Assembly (NCBI RefSeq): GCF_021155765.1
Contig: NC_060105.1
Coordinates: 310,001 to 374,000 of the forward strand
From: Diprion similis
Lineage: Eukaryota > Arthropoda > Insecta > Hymenoptera > Diprionidae
Length of the DNA: 64,000 nt
Reading direction: 5' to 3'
Both the position numbers and the translations under genes were made by a program. This document shows positions 24,265-39,100 of the stretch, one piece after another. Position 1 is the stretch's first letter, and every line of letters begins with the position of its first letter. The notes beneath the pieces were generated by a model that worked only from the letters and a program-made list of their open reading frames with translations, was not told where the DNA came from and did not search any database.

Positions 24265-27200
24265 GTAGGACCAGCAGCAAAGAAATGACGATGAAAATCA
24301 TGAGTTTTTTGGCTGTAACTCTTCAGCTATCGCTCGCAGCGTATTGGGACTGCGCTCAATCGATTCCTCTCGCAAAATTACGTCGGAATAGGGCCTAGAA
24401 GATTTTATTGCAGCACTTTTCAAAGTCGTCGAAATTTTGACCAAAAATCCAAAGGGGTTAGCCTTGCTTTTTTGCTCATTTTCGGAGCCAAAAATTTGTC
24501 GATTCGGGATCGATTTGTATGACCATCTCTAGAGTAATTCGACCCCCAGGAACTCGGAAAACACCTCACAATAAGCGTAGGACCAGCAGCAAAGAAATGA
24601 CGATGAAAATCACAAGTTTTTCGGCTGTAACTCTTCAGCTATCGCTCGCAGCGTATTGGGACTGCGCTCAATCGATTCCTCTCGCAAAATTACGTCGGAA
24701 TAGGGCCTAGAAGATTTTATTGCAGCACTTTTCAAAGTCGTCGAAATTTTGACCAAAAATCCAAAGGGGTTAGCCTTGCTTTTTTGCTCATTTTCGGAGC
24801 CAAAAAGTTGTCGTTTCGAGATCGATTTGTATGACCATCTCTAGAGTAATTCGACCCCCAGGAACTCGGAAAACACCTCACAATAAGCGTAGGACCAGCA
24901 GCAAAGAAATGACGATGAAAATCACAAGTTTTTCGGCTGTAACTCTTCAGCTATCGCTCGCAGCGTATTGGGACTGCGCTCAATCGATTCCTCTCGCAAA
25001 ATTACGTCGGAATAGGGCCTGAAAGATTTTATTGCAGCACTTTTCAAAGTCGTCGAAATTTTGACCAAAAATCCGAAGGGGTTAGCCTTACTTTTTTGCT
25101 CATTTTCGGAGCCAAAAATTTGTCGTTTCGGGATCGATTTGTATGACCATTTCTAGAGTAATTCGACCCCCAGGAACTCAGAAAACACCTGAAAATAAGC
25201 GTAGGACCAGCAGCAAAGAAATGACGATGAAAATCATGAGTTTTTTGGCTGTAACTCTTCAGCTATCGCTCGCAGCGTATTGGGACTGCGCTCAATCGAT
25301 TCCTCTCGCAAAATTACGTCGGAATAGGGCCTGAAAGATTTTATTTCAGCACTCCTCAAAGTCGGCGAAATTTTGACCAAAAATCCAAAGGGGTTAGCCT
25401 TACTTTTTTGCTCATTTTCGGAGCTAAAAATTTGTCGTTTCGGGATCGATTTGTATGACCATTTCTAGAGTAATTCGACCCCCAGGAACTCGGAAAACAC
25501 CTCAAAATAAGCGTAGGACCAGCAGCAAAGAAATGACGATGAAAATCACGAGTTTTTCGGCTGTAACTCTTCAGCTATCGCTCGCAGCGTATTGGGACTG
25601 CGCTCAATCGATTCCTCTCGCAAAATTACGTCGGAATAGGGCCTGAAAGATTTTATTTCAGCACTCCTCAAAGTCGGCGAAATTTTGACCAAAAATCCAA
25701 AGGGGTTAGCCTTACTTTTTTGCTCATTTTCGGAGCCAAAAATTTGTGGTTTCGGGATCGATTTGTATGACCATCTCTAGAGTAATTCGACCCCCAGGAA
25801 CTCAGAAAACACCTGAAAATAAGCGTAGGACCAGCAGCAAAGAAATGACGATGAAAATCACGAGTTTTTCGGCTGTAACTCTTCAGCTATCGCTCGCAGC
25901 GTATTGGGACTGCGCTCAATCGATTCCTCTCGCAAAATTACGTCGGAATAGGGCCTGAAAGATTTTATTTCAGCACTCCTCAAAGTCGGCGAAATTTTGA
26001 CCAAAAATCCAAAGGGGTTAGCCTTACCTTTTTGCTCATTTTCGGAGCCAAAAATTTGTCGTTTCGGGATCGATTTGTATGACCATCTCTAGAGTAATTC
26101 GACCCCCAGGAACTCAGAAAACACCTGAAAATAAGCGTAGGACCAGCAGCAAAGAAATGACGATGAAAATCATGAGTTTTTCGGCTGTAACTCTTCAGCT
26201 ATCGCTCGCAGCGTATTGGGACTGCGCTCAATCGATTCCTCTCGCAAAATTACGTCAGGATAGGGCCTGAAAGATTTCATTTCAGCACTCCTCAAAGTCG
26301 TCGAAATTTCGACCAAAAATCCAAAGGGGTTAGCCTTACTTTTTTGCTCATTTTCAAAGCCAAAAATTTGTCGTTTCGGGATCGATTTGTATGACCATCT
26401 CTAGAGTAATTCGACCCCCAGGAACTCAGAAAACACCTCAAAATAAGCGTAGGACCAGCAGCAAAGAAATGACGATGAAAATCACAAGTTTTTCGGCTGT
26501 AACTCTCCAGCTATCGCTCGCAGCGTATTGGGACTGCGCTCAATCGATTCCTCTCGCAAAATTACGTCGGAATAGGGCCTGAAAGATTTTATTTCAGAAC
26601 TCCTCAAAGTCGGCGAAATTTGGACCAAAAATCCAAAGGGGTTAGCCTTACTTTTTTGCTCATTTTCGGAGCCAAAAATTTGTCGTTCCGGGATCGATTT
26701 GTATGACCATTTCTAGAGTAATTCGACCCCCAGGAACTCGGAAAACACCTCAAAATAAGCGTAGGACCAGCAGCAAAGAAATGACGATGAAAATCACGAG
26801 TTTTTCGGCTGTAACTCTTCAGCTATCGCTCGCAGCGTATTGGGACTGCGCTCAATCGATTCCTCTCGCAAAATTACGTCGGAATAGGGCCTGAAAGATT
26901 TTATTTCAGCACTCCTCAAAGTCGGCGAAATTTTGACCAAAAATCCAAAGGGGTTAGCCTTACTTTTTTGCTCATTTTCGGAGCCAAAAATTTGTCGTTT
27001 CGGGATCGATTTGTATGACCATCTCTAGAGTAATTTGACCCCCAGGAACTCAGAAAACACCTGAAAATAAGCGTAGGACCAGCAGCAAAGAAATGACGAT
27101 GAAAATCATGAGTTTTTCGGCTGTAACTCTTCAGCTATCGCTCGCAGCGTATTGGGACTGCGCTCAATCGATTCCTCTCGCAAAATTACGTCGGAATAGG

Positions 27201-30200
27201 GCCTGAAAGATTTCATTTCAGCACTCCTCAAAGTCGTCGAAATTTTGACCAAAAATCCAAAGGGGTTAGCCTTACTTTTTTGCTCATTTTCGAAGCCAAA
27301 AATTTGTCGTTTCGGGATCGATTTGTATGACCATCTCTAGAGTAATTCGACCCCCAGGAACTCAGAAAACACCTCAAAATAAGCGTAGGACCAGCAGCAA
27401 AGAAATGACGATGAAAATCATGAGTTTTTCGGCTGTAACTCTTCAGCTATCGCTCGCAGCGTATTGAGACTGCGCTCAATCGATTCCTCTCGCAAAATTA
27501 CGTCGGAATAGGGCCTGAAAGATTTTATTGCAGCACTTTTCAAAGTCGTCGAAATTTTGACCAAAAATCCAAAGGGGTTAGCCTTACTTTTTTGCTCATT
27601 TTCGGAGCCAAAAATTTGTCGTTTCGGGATCGATTTGTATGACCATTTCTAGAGTAATTCGACCCCCAGGAACTCGGAAAACACCTCAAAATAAGCGTAG
27701 GACCAGCAGCAAAGAAATGACGATGAAAATCACGAGTTTTTCGGCTGTAACTCTTCAGCTATCGCTCGCAGCGTATTGGGACTGCGCTCAATCGATTCCT
27801 CTCGCAAAATTACGTCGGAATAGGGCCTGAAAGATTTTATTCCAGCACTCCTCAAAGTCGGCGAAATTTTGACCAAAAATCCAAAGGGGTTAGCCTTACT
27901 TTTTTGCTCATTTTCGGAGCCAAAAATTTGTCGTTTCGGGATCGATTTGTATGACCATCTCTAGAGTAATTCGACCCCCAGGAACTCAGAAAACACCTGA
28001 AAATAAGCGTAGGACCAGCAGCAAAGAAATGACGATGAAAATCATGAGTTTTTCAGCTGTAACTCTTCAGCTATCGCTCGCAGCGTATTGGGACTGCGCT
28101 CAATCGATTCCTCTCGCAAAATTACGTCGGGATAGGGCCTGAAAGAATTCATTTCAGCACTCCTCAAAGTCGTCGAAATTTTGACCAAAAATCCAAAGGG
28201 GTTAGCCTTACTTTTTTGCTCATTTTCAAAGCCAAAAATTTGTCGTTTCGGGATCGATTTGTATGACCATCTCTAGAGTAATTCGGCCCCCAGGAACTCA
28301 GAAAACACCTCAAAATAAGCGTAGGACCAGCAGCAAAGAAATGACGATGAAAATCATGAGTTTTTCGGCTGTAACTCTTCAGCTATCGCTCGCAGCGTAT
28401 TGAGACTGCGCTCAATCGATTCCTCTCGCAAAATTACGTCGGAATAGGGCCTGAAAGATTTTATTGCAGCACTTTTCAAAGTCGTCGAAATTTTGACCAA
28501 AAATCCAAAGGGGTTAGCCTTACTTTTTTGCTCATTTTCGGAGCCAAAAATTTGTCGTTTCGGGATCGATTTGTGTGACCATCTCTAGAGTAATTCGACC
28601 CCCAGGAACTCGGAAAACACCTCAAAATAAGCGTAGGACCAGCAGCAAAGAAATGACGATGAAAATCATGAGTTTTTTGGCTGTAACTCTTCAGCTATCG
28701 CTCGCAGCGTATTGGGACTGCGCTCAATCGATTCCTCTCGCAAAATTACGTCGGAATAGGGCCTAGAAGATTTTATTGCAGCACTTTTCAAAGTCGTCGA
28801 AATTTTGACCAAAAATCCAAAGGGGTTAGCCTTGCTTTTTTGCTCATTTTCGGAGCCAAAAATTTGTCGATTCGGGATCGATTTGTATGACCATCTCTAG
28901 AGTAATTCGACCCCCAGGAACTCGGAAAACACCTCACAATAAGCGTAGGACCAGCAGCAAAGAAATGACGATGAAAATCACAAGTTTTTCGGCTGTAACT
29001 CTTCAGCTATCGCTCGCAGCGTATTGGGACTGCGCTCAATCGATTCCTCTCGCAAAATTACGTCGGAATAGGGCCTAGAAGATTTTATTGCAGCACTTTT
29101 CAAAGTCGTCGAAATTTTGACCAAAAATCCAAAGGGGTTAGCCTTGCTTTTTTGCTCATTTTCGGAGCCAAAAAGTTGTCGTTTCGAGATCGATTTGTAT
29201 GACCATCTCTAGAGTAATTCGACCCCCAGGAACTCGGAAAACACCTCACAATAAGCGTAGGACCAGCAGCAAAGAAATGACGATGAAAATCACAAGTTTT
29301 TCGGCTGTAACTCTTCAGCTATCGCTCGCAGCGTATTGGGACTGCGCTCAATCGATTCCTCTCGCAAAATTACGTCGGAATAGGGCCTGAAAGATTTTAT
29401 TGCAGCACTTTTCAAAGTCGTCGAAATTTTGACCAAAAATCCGAAGGGGTTAGCCTTACTTTTTTGCTCATTTTCGGAGCCAAAAATTTGTCGTTTCGGG
29501 ATCGATTTGTATGACCATTTCTAGAGTAATTCGACCCCCAGGAACTCAGAAAACACCTGAAAATAAGCGTAGGACCAGCAGCAAAGAAATGACGATGAAA
29601 ATCATGAGTTTTTTGGCTGTAACTCTTCAGCTATCGCTCGCAGCGTATTGGGACTGCGCTCAATCGATTCCTCTCGCAAAATTACGTCGGAATAGGGCCT
29701 GAAAGATTTTATTTCAGCACTCCTCAAAGTCGGCGAAATTTTGACCAAAAATCCAAAGGGGTTAGCCTTACTTTTTTGCTCATTTTCGGAGCTAAAAATT
29801 TGTCGTTTCGGGATCGATTTGTATGACCATTTCTAGAGTAATTCGACCCCCAGGAACTCGGAAAACACCTCAAAATAAGCGTAGGACCAGCAGCAAAGAA
29901 ATGACGATGAAAATCACGAGTTTTTCGGCTGTAACTCTTCAGCTATCGCTCGCAGCGTATTGGGACTGCGCTCAATCGATTCCTCTCGCAAAATTACGTC
30001 GGAATAGGGCCTGAAAGATTTTATTTCAGCACTCCTCAAAGTCGGCGAAATTTTGACCAAAAATCCAAAGGGGTTAGCCTTACTTTTTTGCTCATTTTCG
30101 GAGCCAAAAATTTGTGGTTTCGGGATCGATTTGTATGACCATCTCTAGAGTAATTCGACCCCCAGGAACTCAGAAAACACCTGAAAATAAGCGTAGGACC

Positions 30201-33000
30201 AGCAGCAAAGAAATGACGATGAAAATCACGAGTTTTTCGGCTGTAACTCTTCAGCTATCGCTCGCAGCGTATTGGGACTGCGCTCAATCGATTCCTCTCG
30301 CAAAATTACGTCGGAATAGGGCCTGAAAGATTTTATTTCAGCACTCCTCAAAGTCGGCGAAATTTTGACCAAAAATCCAAAGGGGTTAGCCTTACTTTTT
30401 TGCTCATTTTCGGAGCCAAAAATTTGTCGTTTCGGGATCGATTTGTATGACCATCTCTAGAGTAATTCGACCCCCAGGAACTCAGAAAACACCTGAAAAT
30501 AAGCGTAGGACCAGCAGCAAAGAAATGACGATGAAAATCATGAGTTTTTCGGCTGTAACTCTTCAGCTATCGCTCGCAGCGTATTGGGACTGCGCTCAAT
30601 CGATTCCTCTCGCAAAATTACGTCAGGATAGGGCCTGAAAGATTTCATTTCAGCACTCCTCAAAGTCGTCGAAATTTCGACCAAAAATCCAAAGGGGTTA
30701 GCCTTACTTTTTTGCTCATTTTCAAAGCCAAAAATTTGTCGTTTCGGGATCGATTTGTATGACCATCTCTAGAGTAATTCGACCCCCAGGAACTCAGAAA
30801 ACACCTCAAAATAAGCGTAGGACCAGCAGCAAAGAAATGACGATGAAAATCACAAGTTTTTCGGCTGTAACTCTCCAGCTATCGCTCGCAGCGTATTGGG
30901 ACTGCGCTCAATCGATTCCTCTCGCAAAATTACGTCGGAATAGGGCCTGAAAGATTTTATTTCAGAACTCCTCAAAGTCGGCGAAATTTGGACCAAAAAT
31001 CCAAAGGGGTTAGCCTTACTTTTTTGCTCATTTTCGGAGCCAAAAATTTGTCGTTCCGGGATCGATTTGTATGACCATTTCTAGAGTAATTCGACCCCCA
31101 GGAACTCGGAAAACACCTCAAAATAAGCGTAGGACCAGCAGCAAAGAAATGACGATGAAAATCACGAGTTTTTCGGCTGTAACTCTTCAGCTATCGCTCG
31201 CAGCGTATTGGGACTGCGCTCAATCGATTCCTCTCGCAAAATTACGTCGGAATAGGGCCTGAAAGATTTTATTTCAGCACTCCTCAAAGTCGGCGAAATT
31301 TTGACCAAAAATCCAAAGGGGTTAGCCTTACTTTTTTGCTCATTTTCGGAGCCAAAAATTTGTCGTTTCGGGATCGATTTGTATGACCATCTCTAGAGTA
31401 ATTTGACCCCCAGGAACTCAGAAAACACCTGAAAATAAGCGTAGGACCAGCAGCAAAGAAATGACGATGAAAATCATGAGTTTTTCGGCTGTAACTCTTC
31501 AGCTATCGCTCGCAGCGTATTGGGACTGCGCTCAATCGATTCCTCTCGCAAAATTACGTCGGAATAGGGCCTGAAAGATTTCATTTCAGCACTCCTCAAA
31601 GTCGTCGAAATTTTGACCAAAAATCCAAAGGGGTTAGCCTTACTTTTTTGCTCATTTTCGAAGCCAAAAATTTGTCGTTTCGGGATCGATTTGTATGACC
31701 ATCTCTAGAGTAATTCGACCCCCAGGAACTCAGAAAACACCTCAAAATAAGCGTAGGACCAGCAGCAAAGAAATGACGATGAAAATCATGAGTTTTTCGG
31801 CTGTAACTCTTCAGCTATCGCTCGCAGCGTATTGAGACTGCGCTCAATCGATTCCTCTCGCAAAATTACGTCGGAATAGGGCCTGAAAGATTTTATTGCA
31901 GCACTTTTCAAAGTCGTCGAAATTTTGACCAAAAATCCAAAGGGGTTAGCCTTACTTTTTTGCTCATTTTCGGAGCCAAAAATTTGTCGTTTCGGGATCG
32001 ATTTGTATGACCATTTCTAGAGTAATTCGACCCCCAGGAACTCGGAAAACACCTCAAAATAAGCGTAGGACCAGCAGCAAAGAAATGACGATGAAAATCA
32101 CGAGTTTTTCGGCTGTAACTCTTCAGCTATCGCTCGCAGCGTATTGGGACTGCGCTCAATCGATTCCTCTCGCAAAATTACGTCGGAATAGGGCCTGAAA
32201 GATTTTATTCCAGCACTCCTCAAAGTCGGCGAAATTTTGACCAAAAATCCAAAGGGGTTAGCCTTACTTTTTTGCTCATTTTCGGAGCCAAAAATTTGTC
32301 GTTTCGGGATCGATTTGTATGACCATCTCTAGAGTAATTCGACCCCCAGGAACTCAGAAAACACCTGAAAATAAGCGTAGGACCAGCAGCAAAGAAATGA
32401 CGATGAAAATCATGAGTTTTTCAGCTGTAACTCTTCAGCTATCGCTCGCAGCGTATTGGGACTGCGCTCAATCGATTCCTCTCGCAAAATTACGTCGGGA
32501 TAGGGCCTGAAAGAATTCATTTCAGCACTCCTCAAAGTCGTCGAAATTTTGACCAAAAATCCAAAGGGGTTAGCCTTACTTTTTTGCTCATTTTCAAAGC
32601 CAAAAATTTGTCGTTTCGGGATCGATTTGTATGACCATCTCTAGAGTAATTCGGCCCCCAGGAACTCAGAAAACACCTCAAAATAAGCGTAGGACCAGCA
32701 GCAAAGAAATGACGATGAAAATCATGAGTTTTTCGGCTGTAACTCTTCAGCTATCGCTCGCAGCGTATTGAGACTGCGCTCAATCGATTCCTCTCGCAAA
32801 ATTACGTCGGAATAGGGCCTGAAAGATTTTATTGCAGCACTTTTCAAAGTCGTCGAAATTTTGACCAAAAATCCAAAGGGGTTAGCCTTACTTTTTTGCT
32901 CATTTTCGGAGCCAAAAATTTGTCGTTTCGGGATCGATTTGTGTGACCATCTCTAGAGTAATTCGACCCCCAGGAACTCGGAAAACACCTCAAAATAAGC
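24265..33000. repeat. 14-unit (4368-bp) tandem duplication inside the satellite
   Basis: Unit-specific variants recur exactly 4368 bp (14 x 312) apart: the GTGGTTTCGGG variant at about 25746 and 30114, the ACGTCAGGATAGG variant at about 26250 and 30618, and the GTCGATTCGGG variant at about 24499 and 28867. The two copies adjoin near 28630. They match up to about 24265 on the left and 33008 on the right, beyond which variants disagree. I found few differences between them, for example C at 26028 against T at 30396. This points to a recent duplication by unequal exchange. Confidence 0.9.
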
Positions 33001-36000
33001 GTAGGACCGGCAGCTAAGAAATGACAATGAAAATCATGAGTTTTTTGGCTGTAACTCTTCAGCTATCGCTCGCAGCGTATTGGGACTGCGCTCAATCGAT
33101 TCCTCTCGCAAAATTACGTCGGAATAGGGCCTAGAAGATTTTATTGCAGCACTTTTCAAAGTCGTCGAAATTTTGACCAAAAATCCAAAGGGGTTAGCCT
33201 TGCTTTTTTGCTCATTTTCGGAGCCGAAAATTTGTCGTTTCGGGATCGATTTGTATGACCATCTCTAGAGTAATTCGACCCCCAGGAACTCGGAAAACAC
33301 CTCAAAATAAGCGTAGGACCAGCAGCAAAGAAATGACGATGAAAATCATGAGTTTTTTGGCTGTAACTCTTCAGCTATCGCTCGCAGCGTATTGAGACTG
33401 CGCTCAATCGATTCCTCTCGCAAAATTACGTCGGAATAGGGCCTAGAAGATTTTATTGCAGCACTTTTCAAAGTCGTCGAAATTTTGACCAAAAATCCAA
33501 AGGGGTTAGCCTTGCTTTTTTGCTCATTTTCGGAGCCAAAAATTTGTCGTTTCGGGATCGATTTGTATGACCATCTCTAGAGTAATTCGACCCCCAGGAA
33601 CTCGGAAAACACCTCAAAATAAGCGTAGGACCAGCAGCAAAGAAATGACGATGAAAATCATGAGTTTTTCGGCTGTAACTCTTCAGCTATCGCTCGCAGC
33701 GTATTGAGACTGCGCTCAATCGATTCCTCTCGCAAAATTACGTCGGAATAGGGCCTGAAAGATTTTATTGCAGCACTTTTCAAAGTTGTCGAAATTTTGA
33801 CCAAAAATCCAAAGGGGTTAGCCTTACTTTTTTGCTCATTTTCGGAGCCAAAAATTTGTCGTTTCGGGATCGATTTGTATGACCATCTCTAGAGTAATTC
33901 GACCCCCAGGAACTCGGAAAACACCTGAAAATAAGCGTAGGACCAGCAGCAAAGAAATGACGATGGAAATCAGGAGTTTTTCGGCTGTAACTCTTCAGCT
34001 ATCGCTCGCAGCGTATTGGGACTGCGCTCAATCGATTCCTCTCGCAAAATTACGTCGGGATAGGGCCTGAAAGATTTCATTTCAGCACTCCTCAAAGTCG
34101 TCGAAATTTTGACCAAAAATCCAAAGGGGTTAGCCTTACTTTTTTGCTCATTTTCGAAGCCAAAAATTTGTCGTTTCGGGATCGATTTGTATGACCATCT
34201 CTAGAGTAAGCCGACCCCCAGGAACTCAGAAAACACCTCAAAATAAGCGTAGGACCAGCAGCAAAGAAATGACGATGAAAATCATGAGTTTTTCGGCTGT
34301 AACTCTTCAGCTATCGCTCGCAGCGTATTTAGACTGCGCTCAATCGATTCCTCTCGCAAAATTACGTCGGAATAGGGCCTGAAAGATTTTATTTCAGCAC
34401 TCCTCAAAGTCGTCGAAATTTTGACCAAAAATCCAAAGGGGTTAGCCTTACTTTTTTGCTCATTTTCGAAGCCAAAAATTTGTCGTTTCGGGATCGATTT
34501 GTATGACCATCTCTAGAGTAATTCGACCCCCAGGAACTCGGAAAACACCTCAAAATAAGCGTAGGACCAGCAGCAAAGAAATGACGATGGAAATCATGAG
34601 TTTTTCGGCTGTAACTCTTCAGCTATCGCTCGCAGCGTATTGGGACTGCGCTCAATCGATTCCTCTCGCAAAATTACGTCGGGATAGGGCCTGAAAGATT
34701 TCATTTCAGCACTCCTCAAAGTCGTCGAAATTTTGACCAAAAATCCAAAGGGGTTAGCCTTACTTTTTTGCTCATTTTCGAAGCCAAAAATTTGTCGTTT
34801 CGGGATCGATTTGTATGACCATTTCTAGAGTAATTCGACCCCCAGGAACTCGGAAAACACCTCAAAATAAGCGTAGGACCAGCAGCAAAGAAATGACGAT
34901 GAAAATCATGAGTTTTTCGGCTGTAACTCTTCAGCTATCGCTCGCAGCGTATTGGGACTGCGCTCAATCGATTTCTCTCGCAAAATTACGTCGGAATAGG
35001 GCCCAGAAGATTTTATTGCAGCACTTTTCAAAGTCGTCGAAATTTTGACCAAAAATCCAAAGGGGTTAGCCTTGCTTTTTTGCTCATTTTCGGAGCCAAA
35101 AATTTGTCGTTTCGGGATCGATTTGTATGACCATCTCTAGAGTAATTCGACCCCCAGGAACTCGGAAAACACCTCACAATAAGCGTCGGACCAGCAGCAA
35201 AGAAATGACGATGAAAATCACAAGTTTTTCGGCTGTAACTCTTCAGCTATCGCTCGCAGCGTATTGGGACTGCGCTCAATCGATTCCTCTCGCAAAATTA
35301 CGTCGGAATAGGGCCTGAAAGATTTTATTTCAGCACTCCTCAAAGTCGGCGAAATTTTGACCAAAAATCCAAAGGGGTTAGCCTTACTTTTATGCTCATT
35401 TTCGGAGCCAAAAATTTGTCGTTTCGGGATCGATTTGTATGACCATTTCTAGAGTAATTCGACCCCCAGGAACTCGGAAAACACCTCAAAATAAGCGTAG
35501 GACCAGCAGCAAAGAAATGACGATGAAAATCACGAGTTTTTCGGCTGTAACTCTTCAGCTATCGCTCGCAGCGTATTGGGACTGCGCTCAATCGATTCCT
35601 CTCGCAAAATTACGTCGGAATAGGGCCTGAAAGATTTTATTTCAGCACTCCTCAACGTCGGCGAAATTTTGACCAAAAATCCAAAGGGGTTAGCCTTACT
35701 TTTTTGCTCATTTTCAGAGACAAAAATTTGTCGTTTCGGGACCGATTTGTATGACCATCTCTGGAGTAATTCGACCCCCAGGAACTCAGAAAACACCTGA
35801 AAATAAGCGTAGGACCAGCAGCAAAGAAATGACGATGAAAATCATGAGTTTTTCGGCTGTAACTCTTCAGCTATCGCTCGCAGCGTATTGGGACTGCGCT
35901 CAATCGATTCCTCTCGCAAAATTACGTCGGGATAGGGCCTGAAAGATTTTATTTCAGCACTCCTCAAAGTCGTCGAAATTTTGACCAAAAATCCAAAGGG

Positions 36001-36149
36001 GTTAGCCTTACTTTTTTGCTCATTTTCGAAGCCAAAAATTTGTCGTTTCGGGATCGATTTGTATGACCATCTCTAGAGTAATTCGACCCCCAGGAACTCG
36101 GAAAACACCTCAAAATAAGCGTAGGACCAGCAGCAAAGAAATGACGATG

Positions 36150-39100
36150 GAAATCATGAGTTTTTCGGCTGTAACTCTTCAGCTATCGCTCGCAGCGTAT
36201 TGAGACTGCGCTCAATCGATTCCTCTCGCAAAATTACGTCGGAATAGGGCCTGAAAGATTTTATTGCAGCACTTTTCAAAGTCGTCGAAATTTTGACCAA
36301 AAATCCGAAGGGGTTAGCCTTACTTTTTTGCTCATTTTCGGAGCCAAAAATTTGTCGTTTCGGGATCGATTTGTATGACCATCTCTAGAGTAATTCGACC
36401 CCCAGGAACTCAGAAAACACCTCAAAATAAGCGTAGGACCAGCAGCAAAGAAATGACGATGAAAATCGTGAGTTTTTCGGCTGTAAATCTTCAGCTTACG
36501 CTCGCAGCGTATTGAGACTGCGCTCAATCGATTCCTTTCGCAAAATTAGGTCGGAATAGGGCCTGAAAGATTTTATTGCAGCACTCCTCAAAACCGTCGA
36601 AATTTTGACCAAAAATCCAAAGGGGTTAGCCTTACTTTTTTGCTCATTTTCGGAGCGAATGATTTGTCGTTTCGGGATCGATTTGTATGACCATCCCTAG
36701 AGTAATTCGACCCCCAGGAACTCGGAAAACACCTCAAAATAAGCGTAGGACCAGCAGCAAAGAAATGACGATGAAAATCACGAGTTTTTTGGCTGTAACT
36801 CTTCAGCTATCGCTCGCAGCGTATTGGGACTGCGCTCAATCGATTCCTCTCGCAAAATTACGTTGGAATAGGGCCTGAAAGATTTTATTGCAGCACTCCT
36901 CAAAGTCGTCGAAATTTTGACCAAAAATCCAAAGGGGTTAGCCTTACTTTTTTGCCCATTTTCGGAGCCAAAAATTTGTTGTTCCGGAATCGATATGTAT
37001 GACCATCTCTAGAGTAATTCGACCCCCAGGAACTCAGAAAACACCTCAAAATAATCGTAGGACCAGCAGCAAAGAAATGACGATGAAAATCATGAGTTTT
37101 TCAGCTGTAACTCTTCAGCTATCGCTCGCAGCGTATTGGGACTGCGCTTAATCGATTCCTCTCGCAAAATTACGTCGGAATAGGGCCCAGACGATTTTAT
37201 CGCAGCACTTTTCAAAGTCGTCGAAATTTTGACCAAAAATCCAAAGGGGTTAGCCTGTCTTTTTTGCTCATTTTCGGAGCCAAAAATTTGTCGTTCCGGG
37301 ATCGATTTGTATGACCATCCCTAGAGTAATTCGACCCCCAGGAACTCGGAAAACACCTCAAAATAAGCGTAGGACCAGCAGCAAAGAAATGACGATGAAA
37401 ATCACGAGTTTTTCGGCTGTAACTCTTCAGCTATCGCTCGCAGCGTATTGGGACTGCGCTCAATCGATTCCTCTCGCAAAATTACGTCGGAATAGGGCCC
37501 GAAAGATTTCATTGCAGCACTCCTCAAAACCGTCGAAATTTTGACCAAAAATCCAAAGGGGTTAGCCTTACTTTTTTGCTCATTATCGGAGCCAAAAATT
37601 TGTTGTTTCGGAATCGATATGTATGACCATCTCTAGAGTAATTCGACCCCCAGGAACTCAGAAAACACCTCAAAATAAGCGTAGGACCAGCAGCAAAGAA
37701 ATGACGATGAAAATCATGAGTTTTTCGGCTGTAACTCTTCAGCTATCGCTCGCAGCGTATTGGGACTGCGCTCAATCGATTCCTTTCGCAAAATTACGTC
37801 GGAATAGGGCCTAGAAGATTTCATTGCAGCACTTTTCAAAGTCGTCGAAATTTTGACCAAAAATCCAAAGGGGTTAGCCTTTCTTTTTTGCTCATTTTCG
37901 GAGCCAAAAATTTGTCGCTTCGGGATCGATTTGTATGACCATCTCTAGAGTAATTCGACCCCCAGTAACTCGGAAAACACCTCAAAATAAGCGTAGGACC
38001 AGCAGCAAAGAAATGACGATGAAAATCATGAGTTTTTCGGCTGTAACTCTTCAGCTATCGCTCGCAGCGTATTGAGACTGCGCTCAATCGATTCCTCTCG
38101 CAAAATTACGTCGGAATAGGGCCTGAAAGATTTTATTGCAGCACTTTTCAAAGTCGTCGAAATTTTGACCAAAAATCCGAAGGGGTTAGCCTTACTTTTT
38201 TGCTCATTTTCGGAGCCAAAAATTTGTCGTTTCGGGATCGATTTGTATGACCATCTCTAGAGTAATTCGACCCCCAGGAACTCAGAAAACACCTCAAAAT
38301 AAGCGTAGGACCAGCAGCAAAGAAATGACGATGAAAATCGTGAGTTTTTCGGCTGTAAATCTTCAGCTTACGCTCGCAGCGTATTGAGACTGCGCTCAAT
38401 CGATTCCTTTCGCAAAATTAGGTCGGAATAGGGCCTGAAAGATTTTATTGCAGCACTCCTCAAAACCGTCGAAATTTTGACCAAAAATCCAAAGGGGTTA
38501 GCCTTACTTTTTTGCTCATTTTCGGAGCGAATGATTTGTCGTTTCGGGATCGATTTGTATGACCATCCCTAGAGTAATTCGACCCCCAGGAACTCGGAAA
38601 ACACCTCAAAATAAGCGTAGGACCAGCAGCAAAGAAATGACGATGAAAATCACGAGTTTTTTGGCTGTAACTCTTCAGCTATCGCTCGCAGCGTATTGGG
38701 ACTGCGCTCAATCGATTCCTCTCGCAAAATTACGTTGGAATAGGGCCTGAAAGATTTTATTGCAGCACTCCTCAAAGTCGTCGAAATTTTGACCAAAAAT
38801 CCAAAGGGGTTAGCCTTACTTTTTTGCCCATTTTCGGAGCCAAAAATTTGTTGTTCCGGAATCGATATGTATGACCATCTCTAGAGTAATTCGACCCCCA
38901 GGAACTCAGAAAACACCTCAAAATAATCGTAGGACCAGCAGCAAAGAAATGACGATGAAAATCATGAGTTTTTCAGCTGTAACTCTTCAGCTATCGCTCG
39001 CAGCGTATTGGGACTGCGCTTAATCGATTCCTCTCGCAAAATTACGTCGGAATAGGGCCCAGACGATTTTATCGCAGCACTTTTCAAAGTCGTCGAAATT

